Below are positions 1 to 7,200 of a DNA stretch of 18,029 nt, one piece after another. The first letter of the stretch is position 1. Each line of letters starts with the position of its first letter. The position numbers were made by a program, and so were the translations under genes. The notes under the pieces are model-generated. The model made no database searches, had not been told where the DNA came from, and worked only from the letters and a program-made list of their open reading frames with translations. Source of the stretch: DATBDE01 sp036270095 (GTDB lineage Bacteria > Actinomycetota > Thermoleophilia > Solirubrobacterales > Solirubrobacteraceae). The DNA is taken from assembly GCA_036270095.1 (NCBI GenBank), contig DATBDE010000011.1, positions 1-18,029 of the forward strand. Direction: 5' to 3'.

Positions 1-381
1 GACCACCGGCCCCTCGTGCTCGAGCGCCTCGAGCAGCGGGCGCCGGATCAGGAACGGGGCCGCGAAGAGCTCGCCCACCTCGGCCCCGCCCTCGGCCGCG
101 CGCAGGGCGAGCAGCTGGCGCGCGTAGTCCCAGTCGTAGAGGGCGTGGTGGACGTCGATGCCTTCGTAGCACTGCAGGCGGATCAGGCGGGAGCCCGTGG
201 TGGCGGCCAGCGCCTTGGCCACCTCGGTCTTGCCCACGCCGGCTTCGCCCTCGAGCAGCAGCGGCTGCTCCAGCGTCGCGGCCAGGTACACGGCGATCGA
301 TAGCGCCTCGTCGGCGAGGTACTGCTCCTCGGCCAGCGCGTCGGTGACCGCCGCAACGGAGGCGAAGCGGGTGTCAGGGAT
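1..381 (-). CDS. coxD: CoxD-type MoxR AAA+ ATPase, N-terminal part (cut by window edge)
   Basis: The reading frame is open from 381 down to position 1 and continues outside the window; 127 residues are visible. The Walker A motif GEAGVGKT is at about residues 45-52. It is followed by the segment CYEGID...LYDWDYARQLL (about 71-91), typical of the CoxD branch of MoxR ATPases. These act as chaperone-like ATPases in maturation of molybdenum hydroxylases; CoxD is linked to the active-site sulfur/copper of CO dehydrogenase. The gene is last in the visible cox operon and overlaps the preceding stop by 8 bases. No ATG, GTG or TTG lies in frame between the upstream in-frame stop (about 406-408) and GTG at 291. 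Starting at 291 would remove the conserved N-terminal helices (RFASVAAVTDAL...YLAD). ATC at 381, six bases after a GGGAG ribosome site, fits the family N-terminus best but is a rare start. A frameshift or base error is possible. The family is clear; the start is not. Confidence 0.85.
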   Translation of the reverse strand, partial: MPDTRFASVAAVTDALAEEQYLADEALSIAVYLAATLEQPLLLEGEAGVGKTEVAKALAATTGSRLIRLQCYEGIDVHHALYDWDYARQLLALRAAEGGAEVGELFAAPFLIRRPLLEALEHEGPVV

Positions 382-826
382 GCTTGACTCCCTCGCGCAG
401 CATTGTCAGCGCCTTACCCACCCGCCGCGTGCGCGTCTCCTCGCGCTTGGCCTCGGCGATCCACTGCGCGTACTCCTTGCGGTGGGTGAAGGACAGACCT
501 TCGTAGGCCCCGCGGGCGGTGTCGTCGCCCGCCAGCGCGGCGGCCAGGGCCGGGGGGACATCGACCTCGCGCGGCTCGTCGTCGCGCTCGATCGTGACCT
601 CCACTGCGTCGCCGGCCGCGAGCCCGGCAGCGTCGCGCGCTTCCCTGCGCAGGCCCAGGTACGTCCTCCCTGCGTAGACGGCGAGGCGGCTGCGGTAGTC
701 CACCCCGTTGATGGTGCAGCGCACCGCGGCACGGGCAGAGCCGAACGCCGCCTTGGCGTCGAACGGCATTTCGACCCGGTGTCCGCCTCCGCGGCCGGAC
801 TCCTCCAGGGTGGCGGTGAACCTCAG
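374..826 (-). CDS. DUF1905 / YdeI-OmpD-associated-like protein inside the cox operon
   Basis: This 150-residue protein has two recognisable parts. A DUF1905-like beta-barrel (about residues 2-88) carries RAAVRCTINGVDYRSRL and YLGLRREARDAAG. A C-terminal YdeI/OmdA-type helical segment (about 110-147) carries LSFTHRKEYAQWIAEAKREE. Its biochemical role is unknown; relatives are annotated as bacteriocin-protection or OmpD-associated proteins without strong proof. It sits between coxM and the CoxD ATPase, where other cox operons carry accessory genes, so a maturation or assembly role is possible (inference). The family usually begins MRFTATLE. Here the matching codon is CTG at 826, inside the CTGA that also contains the coxM stop, with GGAGG ten bases upstream. 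The only in-frame ATG (769) would cut 19 conserved residues including the first strand. The family call is firm; the CTG start is an inference. Confidence 0.82.
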   Translation of the reverse strand: MRFTATLEESGRGGGHRVEMPFDAKAAFGSARAAVRCTINGVDYRSRLAVYAGRTYLGLRREARDAAGLAAGDAVEVTIERDDEPREVDVPPALAAALAGDDTARGAYEGLSFTHRKEYAQWIAEAKREETRTRRVGKALTMLREGVKHP

Positions 827-1665
827 GCCGCTGCGGCCTCCAGCGCGCGTGCGGTGAGGACCTGGGCCAGGTGGCGCTTGTAGTCGCCGGACGCGTTCAG
901 GTCGCTCGGCGGGTTGGTGCCCTCCGCCGCCTGCTGCGCCGCGGCCACGATGCTGGCGCCGTCGAGGCCGCCGCCGCGGAGCGCCTGCTCGGTGGCGGTG
1001 GCGCGTAGCGGCGTCGAGCCCATGTTGGTCAAGCCCACGCGCACATCCTCGCAGGAGCCGTCGGCCGCCTTGCGCACGAGCGCGCACACCCCGACCATGG
1101 CCCAGTCCTCGATGCGCCGGTTGAACTTCTGATAGCCGTAGCCCCATCCGTCGTCCAGCGGCAGCGAGACCGAGGTCATGACCTCAGCGGGCTCCAGCGC
1201 CGTCGTGAGGTAGTCCTGGAACAGGTCGGCGGCGGCGATCTCGCGCGTGCCGCCCGAGCCCTGCACGGTGACCGAGCCCTCGGCCGCCAGCAGCACCGCC
1301 GGCATGTCCGAGGCGGGGTCGCCGTGGGCCAGGGAGCCGCCGATCGTGCCGCGGTTGCGCACCTGCTGGTCGGCGATCGACCGGGCCGCGACCGCAGCGA
1401 GGCCGAGCTCAGGCCGGTTCTGGAGGTCGGCGTGGCGCGTCATCGCGCCGATCTTCCAGCCGCCGTTGCTCTGCTCGGCGCCGCGCAGGCCGTCCACGCG
1501 GCGCAGGTCGACCAGCAGGGTCGGGAACGCCAGGCGGAGCTTCATCAGCGGGATCAGCGAGTGCCCGCCGGCCAGCAGCTTGGCGTCCTCGCCGCCTTCG
1601 TCGAGCTGGCGGATCGCCTCCGCGAGCGAGTCCGGTGCGACGTACTCGAATGCGGGAGGGATCAT
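823..1665 (-). CDS. coxM: FAD-binding medium subunit of a CO-dehydrogenase-like Mo hydroxylase
   Basis: The 280-residue flavoprotein subunit passes electrons between the 2Fe-2S subunit and the final acceptor. Both FAD-binding signatures are present: AGGHSLIP at about residues 32-39 and TIGGSLAHGDPASD at about 107-120. Length matches the CoxM/CutM family (about 280-300). The ATG at 1665 overlaps the coxL stop as ATGA, with AGGAGG upstream, so translation is probably coupled. The order S-L-M is the order reported for form II cox operons; form I operons are M-S-L. The stop at 823 overlaps the CTG proposed as start of the next gene. Confidence 0.95.
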   Translation of the reverse strand: MIPPAFEYVAPDSLAEAIRQLDEGGEDAKLLAGGHSLIPLMKLRLAFPTLLVDLRRVDGLRGAEQSNGGWKIGAMTRHADLQNRPELGLAAVAARSIADQQVRNRGTIGGSLAHGDPASDMPAVLLAAEGSVTVQGSGGTREIAAADLFQDYLTTALEPAEVMTSVSLPLDDGWGYGYQKFNRRIEDWAMVGVCALVRKAADGSCEDVRVGLTNMGSTPLRATATEQALRGGGLDGASIVAAAQQAAEGTNPPSDLNASGDYKRHLAQVLTARALEAAAA

Positions 1666-4031
1666 GCCTGCGCCTCCTGGATCGCCTGCCACACCCGCAT
1701 CGGTGTGAGCGGCATGTTGATGAAGTCGACGCCGAGCGGCTTGAGGGCGTCGATGACGGCGTTTGTGACCGCGGGCGACGCGGCGATCGTGCCCGCCTCC
1801 CCGATCCCCTTGACCCCGAGCGAGTTGACCGGCGAGGGCGTCACCGTGCGGTCGGTCTCGTAGGACGGGACCTCGGCCGCCGTTGGCAGGGCGTAGTCCG
1901 TGAACGTGCTGGTCAGGAGCTGCCCCGCCTCGTCGTAGGCGACCTGCTCGTACAGGGCCTGGCCGATGGCGTGGGTGATCGCGCCGTGGACCTGGCCGTC
2001 GATGAGCATCGGGTTGATGGCCGGGCCGCAGTCGTCCACGGCCACGTAGCGCACGACCTTCACCTTCCCCGTCGCGACGTCGACGTCGACGACGCACGCG
2101 TGCGCGCCGAACGGCCACACGAAGTTCTCCGGGTCGTAGAAGGAGACCTCCTCCAGCCCCGGCTCCATGCCCTCGGGCAGGTCCTGGGGGATGTAGGCCG
2201 CGGCGGCCACCTCGGCCACGGTCATCGCGTTGTCGGGCGAGCCGCGGACCTGGTACCTGCCGTCGGCGAGCTCGATGTCCTCCGGCGCGGCCTCGAGCAG
2301 GTGGGCGACGATCTTCTTGGACTTGTCGGCCACCTTGTTGGCCGCCCGCGCCGCCGACTCGCCGCCGACGGCGAGCGTGCGCGACCCGTAGGTGCCCATG
2401 CCGTACGGGCCCTTGTCGGTGTCGGAGTGCACGATCTCGACCTGCTCGGGCGGGATGCCGATGCGGTCGCCCACGACCTGGGCGAAGCCGGTCTCGTGCC
2501 CCTGGCCGTGCGGCGAGCTGCCGGTGAAGACGGTCGCCGAGCCGGACGGGTGCACGCGCACGACCGCGGACTCCCAGTACCCGGCCTGGAGCCCGACACC
2601 CTGCGGCCCGACCACGCGCGAAGGCGCGAGGCCGCAGATCTCCATGTAGGTGGAGAACCCGACGCCGCGGTACGTGCCCTGGGAGCGGAGCTCCTCCTGC
2701 TCGCGCCGGAAGGCGTCGAGGTCGAAGTTCTCGAGCAGCCTGTCCAGCGCCCCGTCGTAGTCGCCCGAGTCGTAGATGACCCCGATCGCAACCTCGGCCG
2801 GGAAGTCCTCCTTGGGGATGAAGTTCTTCCGCCGGACCTCGAGCGAGTCCATGCCGATCTCGGCCGCGGCCTGGTCGACCATCATCTCGATCAGGTGGGT
2901 GGCCTCGGGCCGCCCGGCGCCGCGGATCGCATCGGTGGGGAACTTGTTCGTGAACGCCCCGACGATGTCGGTCTGGACCGCGGGGATCTTGTAACAGCCG
3001 CTCATCACGAACGCGGTGAAGGCCGGGATGAACGGCGTGAGGATCGTGTGGTAGCCGCCCATGTCGGCGACGACCTTGCAGTGAATGGCGGTGATCGAAC
3101 CGTCGTTCTTGATCCCCACGCGTACGTAGTCGATCTGGTCGCGTCCGTGATGCGTCGCGGCCATGTCGTCCGTGCGCGTGGCCGTCCACTTCACCGACCG
3201 GCCGAGCCTGCGCGCGCACCAGGCCACGAGCGTCTCCTCGGCGTACATCTGCAGCTTCGAGCCGAAGCCGCCGCCGACGTCGGGGGCGATCACCCGGATG
3301 CGCTCCTCGGAGATGCCGAGCTGGCCGGCCAGCAGCGAGCGCACGAGGAACGGGATCTGCGTGGTCGTGGTCAGCGTCAGGGCATCGCCGCGCCACTCGG
3401 CCACCATCGAGCGCGGCTCGATCGCCGCTCCCGCGGTGCGGTGGTTGACGATACGGCGCTCGACGATCTTGTCCGCCTCGGCGAATCCGGCGTCGAGGTC
3501 GCCGCCGCCCAGCGACCACTGGAAGGACTCGTTCGTCCCGAAGTTCTCGTGGATGATCGGGGCGCCGTCTTCGAGCGCCTTCTCCGGGTCGGTGACGACC
3601 GGGAGCGGGTCATACTCGACCATGACCTCCTCGGCGGCGTCGACCACCGCGTACTTGTCCTCGCCGAGGACGACCGCGACTGGGTCGCCGACGTGGCAGA
3701 CCTTGCCGCGGGCCAGCGGCCAGTGGTCGGGCGTGCGCATCTCGACGCCGGGAGGCGCCCAGGCCATCGGCAGCGGGGACTCGAGATCGGAGAGGTCCTC
3801 GCCGGTGAACACCGCGACCACGTCGTCGCGGGCCGCGGCCGCCGAGGTGTCGATGCTCTTGATCGTCGCGTGCGCCTCGGGCGAGCGGACGATCGCCGCG
3901 TACAGCGTCCCGTGCGGGGTGAGGTCGTCGACATAGTTGCCCTCGCCCGTGATCATGCGCGGGTCTTCCTTGCGCCGCATGGAGCGGCCGACGTAGCCGT
4001 TGCCGCCGGGCCTCTCGGTCGTCGCGCTCAT
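1662..4031 (-). CDS. coxL: Molybdenum-binding large subunit, form II CO-dehydrogenase-like (xanthine dehydrogenase family)
   Basis: This 789-residue catalytic subunit has the usual family length. The molybdopterin-binding GGGFGSK is at about residues 253-259. The catalytic glutamate is E745 in GIGEAG near the C-terminus. The active-site loop reads AIRGAGR (about 368-374). True (form I) CO dehydrogenases have AYRCSFR with the copper-binding cysteine. Form II enzymes have AYRGAGR, so this is form II-like with Tyr replaced by Ile. CO oxidation is therefore not assured; the substrate may be another aldehyde, heterocycle or CoA-linked compound. The start ATG overlaps the coxS stop by four bases. 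The protein needs molybdopterin cytosine dinucleotide if it behaves like characterised relatives. Other xanthine-dehydrogenase-type hydroxylases remain an alternative. Confidence 0.95.
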   Translation of the reverse strand: MSATTERPGGNGYVGRSMRRKEDPRMITGEGNYVDDLTPHGTLYAAIVRSPEAHATIKSIDTSAAAARDDVVAVFTGEDLSDLESPLPMAWAPPGVEMRTPDHWPLARGKVCHVGDPVAVVLGEDKYAVVDAAEEVMVEYDPLPVVTDPEKALEDGAPIIHENFGTNESFQWSLGGGDLDAGFAEADKIVERRIVNHRTAGAAIEPRSMVAEWRGDALTLTTTTQIPFLVRSLLAGQLGISEERIRVIAPDVGGGFGSKLQMYAEETLVAWCARRLGRSVKWTATRTDDMAATHHGRDQIDYVRVGIKNDGSITAIHCKVVADMGGYHTILTPFIPAFTAFVMSGCYKIPAVQTDIVGAFTNKFPTDAIRGAGRPEATHLIEMMVDQAAAEIGMDSLEVRRKNFIPKEDFPAEVAIGVIYDSGDYDGALDRLLENFDLDAFRREQEELRSQGTYRGVGFSTYMEICGLAPSRVVGPQGVGLQAGYWESAVVRVHPSGSATVFTGSSPHGQGHETGFAQVVGDRIGIPPEQVEIVHSDTDKGPYGMGTYGSRTLAVGGESAARAANKVADKSKKIVAHLLEAAPEDIELADGRYQVRGSPDNAMTVAEVAAAAYIPQDLPEGMEPGLEEVSFYDPENFVWPFGAHACVVDVDVATGKVKVVRYVAVDDCGPAINPMLIDGQVHGAITHAIGQALYEQVAYDEAGQLLTSTFTDYALPTAAEVPSYETDRTVTPSPVNSLGVKGIGEAGTIAASPAVTNAVIDALKPLGVDFINMPLTPMRVWQAIQEAQA

Positions 4032-4564
4032 GCCCCCATACCCCCGATCGTGACGTCGGTCCTGCCCGCCGGATGCGGGACCGGGATCTTGTGGCCCTCC
4101 GGGTGCTTGGCCGCCTCGAGCACCGCCTGCACGATGTTGTGGTAGCCGGTGCAGCGGCAGAGGTTGCCCTCGAGCGAGGTGCGGATCTCATCCTCGGTCG
4201 GGTCGGGGCTGCGGGCGAGCAGCTCGCTGCAGGCCATGATCATGCCCGGGGTGCAGTAGCCGCACTGCAGGCCGTGCTTGTTCCAGAAGGCCTCCTGCAT
4301 CGGGTGCAGCTCGCCGTTCTCCTTGGCCATCCCCTCGATCGTCGTCACGTGGGCGCCGTCGGCCTGGACGGCCAGCACGGTGCAGCTCTTGACCGCCTCG
4401 CCATCAAAATGGACGGTGCAGGCGCCGCAGTTGGACGTGTCGCAACCGACGTGGGTGCCCGTCAGGCCCAACCGGTCGCGGAGGAGGTGGACCAGAAGCA
4501 GCCGCGGCTCGACGTCCAGGTCGTGGGGTTCGCCATTGACCGTGACGCGTACGGGAACGCCCAT
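4028..4564 (-). CDS. coxS: 2Fe-2S small subunit of the Mo hydroxylase
   Basis: This 178-residue protein carries two [2Fe-2S] clusters that move electrons from the molybdenum site to FAD. The plant-ferredoxin-type cluster uses C41, C46, C49 and C61. The helical C-terminal cluster uses C101, C104, C136 and C138, with the motifs CGYCTPGM and CRCTGY. All eight ligands are present, so the subunit looks functional. I chose ATG at 4564 because GGAGG lies five bases upstream. A TTG in frame at 4576 would put that ribosome site inside the gene. This is the first gene of the cox operon, and its stop overlaps the coxL start (ATGA). The 3' extension after the last cysteine (about 40 residues) is a normal family tail. 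Confidence 0.96.
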   Translation of the reverse strand: MGVPVRVTVNGEPHDLDVEPRLLLVHLLRDRLGLTGTHVGCDTSNCGACTVHFDGEAVKSCTVLAVQADGAHVTTIEGMAKENGELHPMQEAFWNKHGLQCGYCTPGMIMACSELLARSPDPTEDEIRTSLEGNLCRCTGYHNIVQAVLEAAKHPEGHKIPVPHPAGRTDVTIGGMGA

Positions 4565-4602
4565 CTGATCCTCCAAGGGTTGAGGGGACGCGAATCTCCT
4601 GC

Positions 4603-4631
4603 AACCTAGCTCCCGACGATTGCCCGCGCAA
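4603..4631 (-). promoter_or_regulatory. Candidate promoter of the cox operon
   Basis: On the minus strand TTGCGC (4631-4626) and TAGGTT (4608-4603) are separated by 17 bases. This fits a sigma-70-like arrangement with an actinobacterial TANNNT -10. The predicted start of transcription lies about 30 bases before the coxS ATG, leaving room for the GGAGG ribosome site. The hexamers match only partly and the gap to the upstream gene is only 72 bases, so read-through from 4637-5656 is also possible. Confidence 0.35.
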
Positions 4632-4636
4632 CCGCC

Positions 4637-5656
4637 TCAGCGCAGCGTGAACGGCGCCCGCGCGACCACGTGCCCGTTGCCGCGCCCGGGCCCGAGCAGC
4701 AGCAGCTCGTAGCGCCCCGGGGGCAGATGCGCGAGCCCGGGGATGCGCGCGACGCCGTCGCGCACGCGCATCACGCCGCGCGTCACCACGTGCCGATGGC
4801 GGCGCACGGCGAAGCGCCCGTGGCCCGCCGAGGTGCGGTCCGAGAGCGTCATGGCGCAGGCGTGGCGGCGGCAGCCGACCCGGGCCTGCAGCGGCACCGT
4901 GGGCTGCGGCACGGCCAGGAGCGTGAACGCGCTCGAGGCGGTGGCGGTGCTGCCGTCGTTGCGTGTGAGCGTCCACGTCGCCGTGTAAGGCCCAGGTGGG
5001 AGCGCGGGCACGTCGGCTTGGGCGTCGAGGCCGTCGGCGCCGTGCACGGCGGTGGTGGTGAAGATCGGCACCGGGCCGCCGCCGGGGTACAGCGCGAGCG
5101 TGACCTTCTCGGCGTCGTCGCCGTTGAGGCCGGCGAAGGCGGTGAACGGTCCCGGCCCGACAAACGCGCCCGTCGGGGGCACGGGGTCGACAATCGCGGT
5201 CGGGCCCGTGGGGGCCGCGTCGGACTTGACGAGGCTGCCGTTCTGCACCGGCCCGCTGCCCACGTTCACGAAGCCCGGCGGCGCCGGACTCCCGGGCGCC
5301 GGGCACCTGGCCGGAGGCGCGGGCAGCGTCCCGGCGTAGACGACGGTCCCGCTGCCGCTGTACTGCACCGAGACCAGCCAGCCACGGCCGGCGTTGCTGC
5401 CCGCGTCGATCCGGTAGCCGAGCACGGCGGCGCCCGGTGCCGGCGTGGCGCACGTCGCCACCGCGTGCAACGCGTACGTCCCGGACACCGAAAGCCACCC
5501 GCGCGGCTGCCGCCCGTCCGCGGTCACGACGAAGTTGTGGAAGCTCGCGCCCTCGAGCTGGCCCGAGCCCTGGAGAGAGAGCGTCTGCGCGGACGCCGGA
5601 GCGGTCCCGACCAGCGCAAGGAGGAGGACGAAGGGCAGGACCGCTCGGCGCCGCAT
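4637..5656 (-). CDS. Secreted protein of unknown function
   Basis: I do not recognise the family. The 339-residue product starts with a clear Sec signal peptide: RRR, a leucine/valine-rich core, then ASA|Q after residue 23. The mature part is rich in Gly, Pro, Ala and Thr with beta-type alternation. It has four or more cysteines, including one pair close together (VGCRRHAC, about residue 260). A central segment (PPTGAFVGPGPF...YTATWTLTRNDGSTATASSAFTLL) looks like an Ig-like fold. The last 70 residues, rich in Arg and His, may be a second beta domain. ATG at 5656 is preferred because it puts the charged residues first; GTG at 5662 is the alternative. No clear ribosome site is seen. The gene points into coxS with a 72-base gap, but its low similarity to cox genes gives no reason to link it functionally. 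Confidence 0.75.
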   Translation of the reverse strand: MRRRAVLPFVLLLALVGTAPASAQTLSLQGSGQLEGASFHNFVVTADGRQPRGWLSVSGTYALHAVATCATPAPGAAVLGYRIDAGSNAGRGWLVSVQYSGSGTVVYAGTLPAPPARCPAPGSPAPPGFVNVGSGPVQNGSLVKSDAAPTGPTAIVDPVPPTGAFVGPGPFTAFAGLNGDDAEKVTLALYPGGGPVPIFTTTAVHGADGLDAQADVPALPPGPYTATWTLTRNDGSTATASSAFTLLAVPQPTVPLQARVGCRRHACAMTLSDRTSAGHGRFAVRRHRHVVTRGVMRVRDGVARIPGLAHLPPGRYELLLLGPGRGNGHVVARAPFTLR

Positions 5657-5687
5657 GTCCACCCAGAACGGTTGGCGGGCCGGTGGG

Positions 5688-5714
5688 TTGCGTCGTTTCC
5701 GCTCCCCGTATGCT
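5688..5714 (+). promoter_or_regulatory. Candidate promoter of the LLM oxidoreductase gene
   Basis: TATGCT at 5709-5714 is a good -10, ending nine bases before the ATG at 5724. TTGCGT at 5688-5693 is a possible -35 with a short 15-base spacer. No ribosome site is visible before the ATG, so a nearly leaderless mRNA (about 3 bases) is expected. This is inferred from spacing alone. Confidence 0.45.
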
Positions 5715-5723
5715 CCCGCCTCG

Positions 5724-6692
5724 ATGGCGGTCGGCTGCTTCGTGTCCTCCGGGCGCTCGCTCGACGCGGCGGTACGGCGCGTGCGCCTCGCCGAGCAGCT
5801 CGGCTACGAGGCGTGCTACGTCACCCACATCGCCGGGCGCGAGTCGCTGACGCTGCTGACCATCTACGCCTCGGCCACCGAGCGCCTCCGCATCGGCACC
5901 GGCGTGGTGCCGATCTACACGCGCACCCCGGCGACCATGGCCCAGACGGCGGCGACCATCAACGAGTTCTCGCACGGGCGCCTGCGGCTAGGGCTCGGGG
6001 TCTCGCACCGGCCCGTGGTCGAGGGCTGGCACGGGCAGTCGATCGACTCGCCGGCCGGGGAGATGCGCGAGTACGTCGCGATCGTGCGCGCGATCCTGCG
6101 CGGCGAGGACCCGCCCGCGGGCACCAAGTGGTCGACCGGCTTCCGCCTGGCCGGCGTCGACCTCGCCCCCGACATGCCGATCTACATCGCCGCGCTCTCG
6201 CCGCTCATGCTGCGGCTCGCGGGCGAGATCGCCGACGGCGTGCTGTTGTGGCTGTGCGTGCCCGACTACATCCGCACCGTGGTGGTGCCCGAGGTGACCA
6301 AGGGCCGCGAGAAGGCGGGCAAGGGGCTCGGGGGCTTCGACATCGTGCCCGCCGTCCCGGCCGCCGCTACCGACGACATCAGGGCCGCACACGAGGTCCT
6401 GCGCGGCGACCTGATCCCCTACTTCGCGCTGCCGTTCTACCGCGCCATGCTCGAGCGCTCGGGCTTCGGCACCGAGCTGGCCGAATACGACGGCGCCGCC
6501 GGCGACCCCGACGCGATGAAGCGGGCGATGTCGAACGAGTTTCTGCACGCGCTGGCCGCCGTGGGCGCGCCCTCCGACGTGCGCGACGGCGTGCGCGCCT
6601 ATCTCGAGGCGGGCGCGAGGTCGCCATGCGTGAGCCCGATCGCGCGCACGGACTTCGACGCCACGCTGCGCGCAGCCGCCCCGGACGCCTGA
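5724..6692 (+). CDS. LLM-class (luciferase-like) flavin- or F420-dependent oxidoreductase
   Basis: The 322-residue TIM-barrel enzyme of the bacterial luciferase-like superfamily has the usual length. Family features in order: LAEQLGYEACYVTHIAGRESLTLL near the N-terminus (strand 2 region), RLRIGTGVVPIYTRTPATMAQTAATI (about 52-77), then NEFSHGRLRLGLGVS (about 79-93), the conserved cofactor-binding strand. PIYIAALSPLMLRLAGEIADGVLLW (from about residue 152) is the late strand typical of F420-dependent members. Actinomycetes make F420, so F420 is more likely than FMN (inference). The substrate cannot be read from sequence. ATG at 5724 is the only start that fits the family N-terminus (MAVGCFVSSGRS). 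Its stop is 14 bases from the convergent lipoprotein stop. Confidence 0.9.
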   Translation: MAVGCFVSSGRSLDAAVRRVRLAEQLGYEACYVTHIAGRESLTLLTIYASATERLRIGTGVVPIYTRTPATMAQTAATINEFSHGRLRLGLGVSHRPVVEGWHGQSIDSPAGEMREYVAIVRAILRGEDPPAGTKWSTGFRLAGVDLAPDMPIYIAALSPLMLRLAGEIADGVLLWLCVPDYIRTVVVPEVTKGREKAGKGLGGFDIVPAVPAAATDDIRAAHEVLRGDLIPYFALPFYRAMLERSGFGTELAEYDGAAGDPDAMKRAMSNEFLHALAAVGAPSDVRDGVRAYLEAGARSPCVSPIARTDFDATLRAAAPDA

Positions 6693-6706
6693 GCACCCAC
6701 GCAGTC

Positions 6707-7177
6707 CTAGGGCGTGTCGACCGGCTTGGGCGGCGCCGGCGGCTGCGGGCCGGCCAGCGCGGCCACCCGCCACGAGCCGCCCTCGCGCACGAGCTGCACG
6801 ACGTCGGTGGAGGCCTTCTGGTGAGCGGCGCCGCTGTCGACCTGGGCCAGGGCGCGGTTGCCGGTGACCTTGATCGTCGCGACCTGCAGGCGCGGCTGGT
6901 GCACCTTGCCCAGCCCCAGGCGCAGCGCCGTCTCGCACGGCAGGCCGGCGCCGGCGACGCGCTGCACGAGCGTGCGGGCCAGGACCTGGTTGCACATCGT
7001 GGCGTAGTCGTGGGCGGCAGTGGCCTGCTCGAGCCTGAGCAGCGTGCCGCGCACCGCGGCGCGATCCTGCGCGGGGCTCGGCCCCTTGGGCCTGTCGCTG
7101 CCGCCGCCGCACGCGGTCACTCCCAGCGCAAGGGCCAGCACGGCGGCCGTCGCAGCGGGTCCCCTACCGACTCGCAT
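6707..7177 (-). CDS. Small lipoprotein, possibly NTF2-like
   Basis: The 156-residue product has a short Arg-containing N-terminus, a hydrophobic Ala/Leu stretch and a lipobox VTAC with the lipid-attached cysteine at residue 23, followed by GGGS. It should be anchored to the outer face of the cytoplasmic membrane. The mature part begins with a helix (AQDRAAVRGTLLRLEQATAAHDYATMC). It ends with strands around ALAQVDSG and GGSWRVAAL, a pattern seen in NTF2-like/SnoaL-type lipoproteins of actinomycetes; this fold call is tentative. Two cysteines (in TMCNQ and LPCET) may form a disulfide. The tail is Pro-rich. ATG at 7177 has no ribosome site but lies seven bases from a TAGCCT -10. The gene is divergent from moaA. 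Confidence 0.78.
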   Translation of the reverse strand: MRVGRGPAATAAVLALALGVTACGGGSDRPKGPSPAQDRAAVRGTLLRLEQATAAHDYATMCNQVLARTLVQRVAGAGLPCETALRLGLGKVHQPRLQVATIKVTGNRALAQVDSGAAHQKASTDVVQLVREGGSWRVAALAGPQPPAPPKPVDTP

Positions 7178-7184
7178 TCCGAGA

Positions 7185-7190
7185 AGGCTA
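7185..7190 (-). promoter_or_regulatory. -10 box of the lipoprotein gene (leaderless)
   Basis: TAGCCT reads on the minus strand from 7190 to 7185. Seven bases separate it from the ATG at 7177, which puts the expected transcription start within one base of the start codon. It shares the TA at 7189-7190 with the moaA -10 on the other strand. No convincing -35 is seen. Confidence 0.45.
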
Positions 7191-7194
7191 CGCT
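7189..7194 (+). promoter_or_regulatory. -10 box of moaA (leaderless)
   Basis: TACGCT at 7189-7194 is followed by six bases and then the ATG at 7201. With T at -12, the predicted first transcribed base is the A of that ATG. The only purine-rich stretch (GGGG at 7196-7199) is too close to act as a ribosome site. Confidence 0.45.
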
Positions 7195-7200
7195 TGGGGC

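Noticed and set aside
823..3519. A single long minus-strand frame suggesting a CoxL-CoxM fusion
   Set aside because: Only the part after 1665 has real coding character (coxM). The part before it is the wrong frame of coxL, which ends at 1662 with its own stop.
1662..4031. Genuine (form I) CO dehydrogenase
   Set aside because: The copper-binding AYRCSFR loop is absent; AIRGAGR and the S-L-M gene order point to form II-like.
1635..4145. An 836-codon open frame on the plus strand opposite coxL
   Set aside because: It is rich in Arg, Asp, Gly and His with no family motifs and mirrors coxL codons. It is a high-GC shadow.
4565..4576. TTG at 4576 as the coxS start
   Set aside because: It would overlap the GGAGG ribosome site that fits the ATG at 4564.
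7178..7200. Molybdenum-cofactor riboswitch ahead of moaA
   Set aside because: The gap is only 23 bases and the gene appears leaderless; there is no room for a structured leader.
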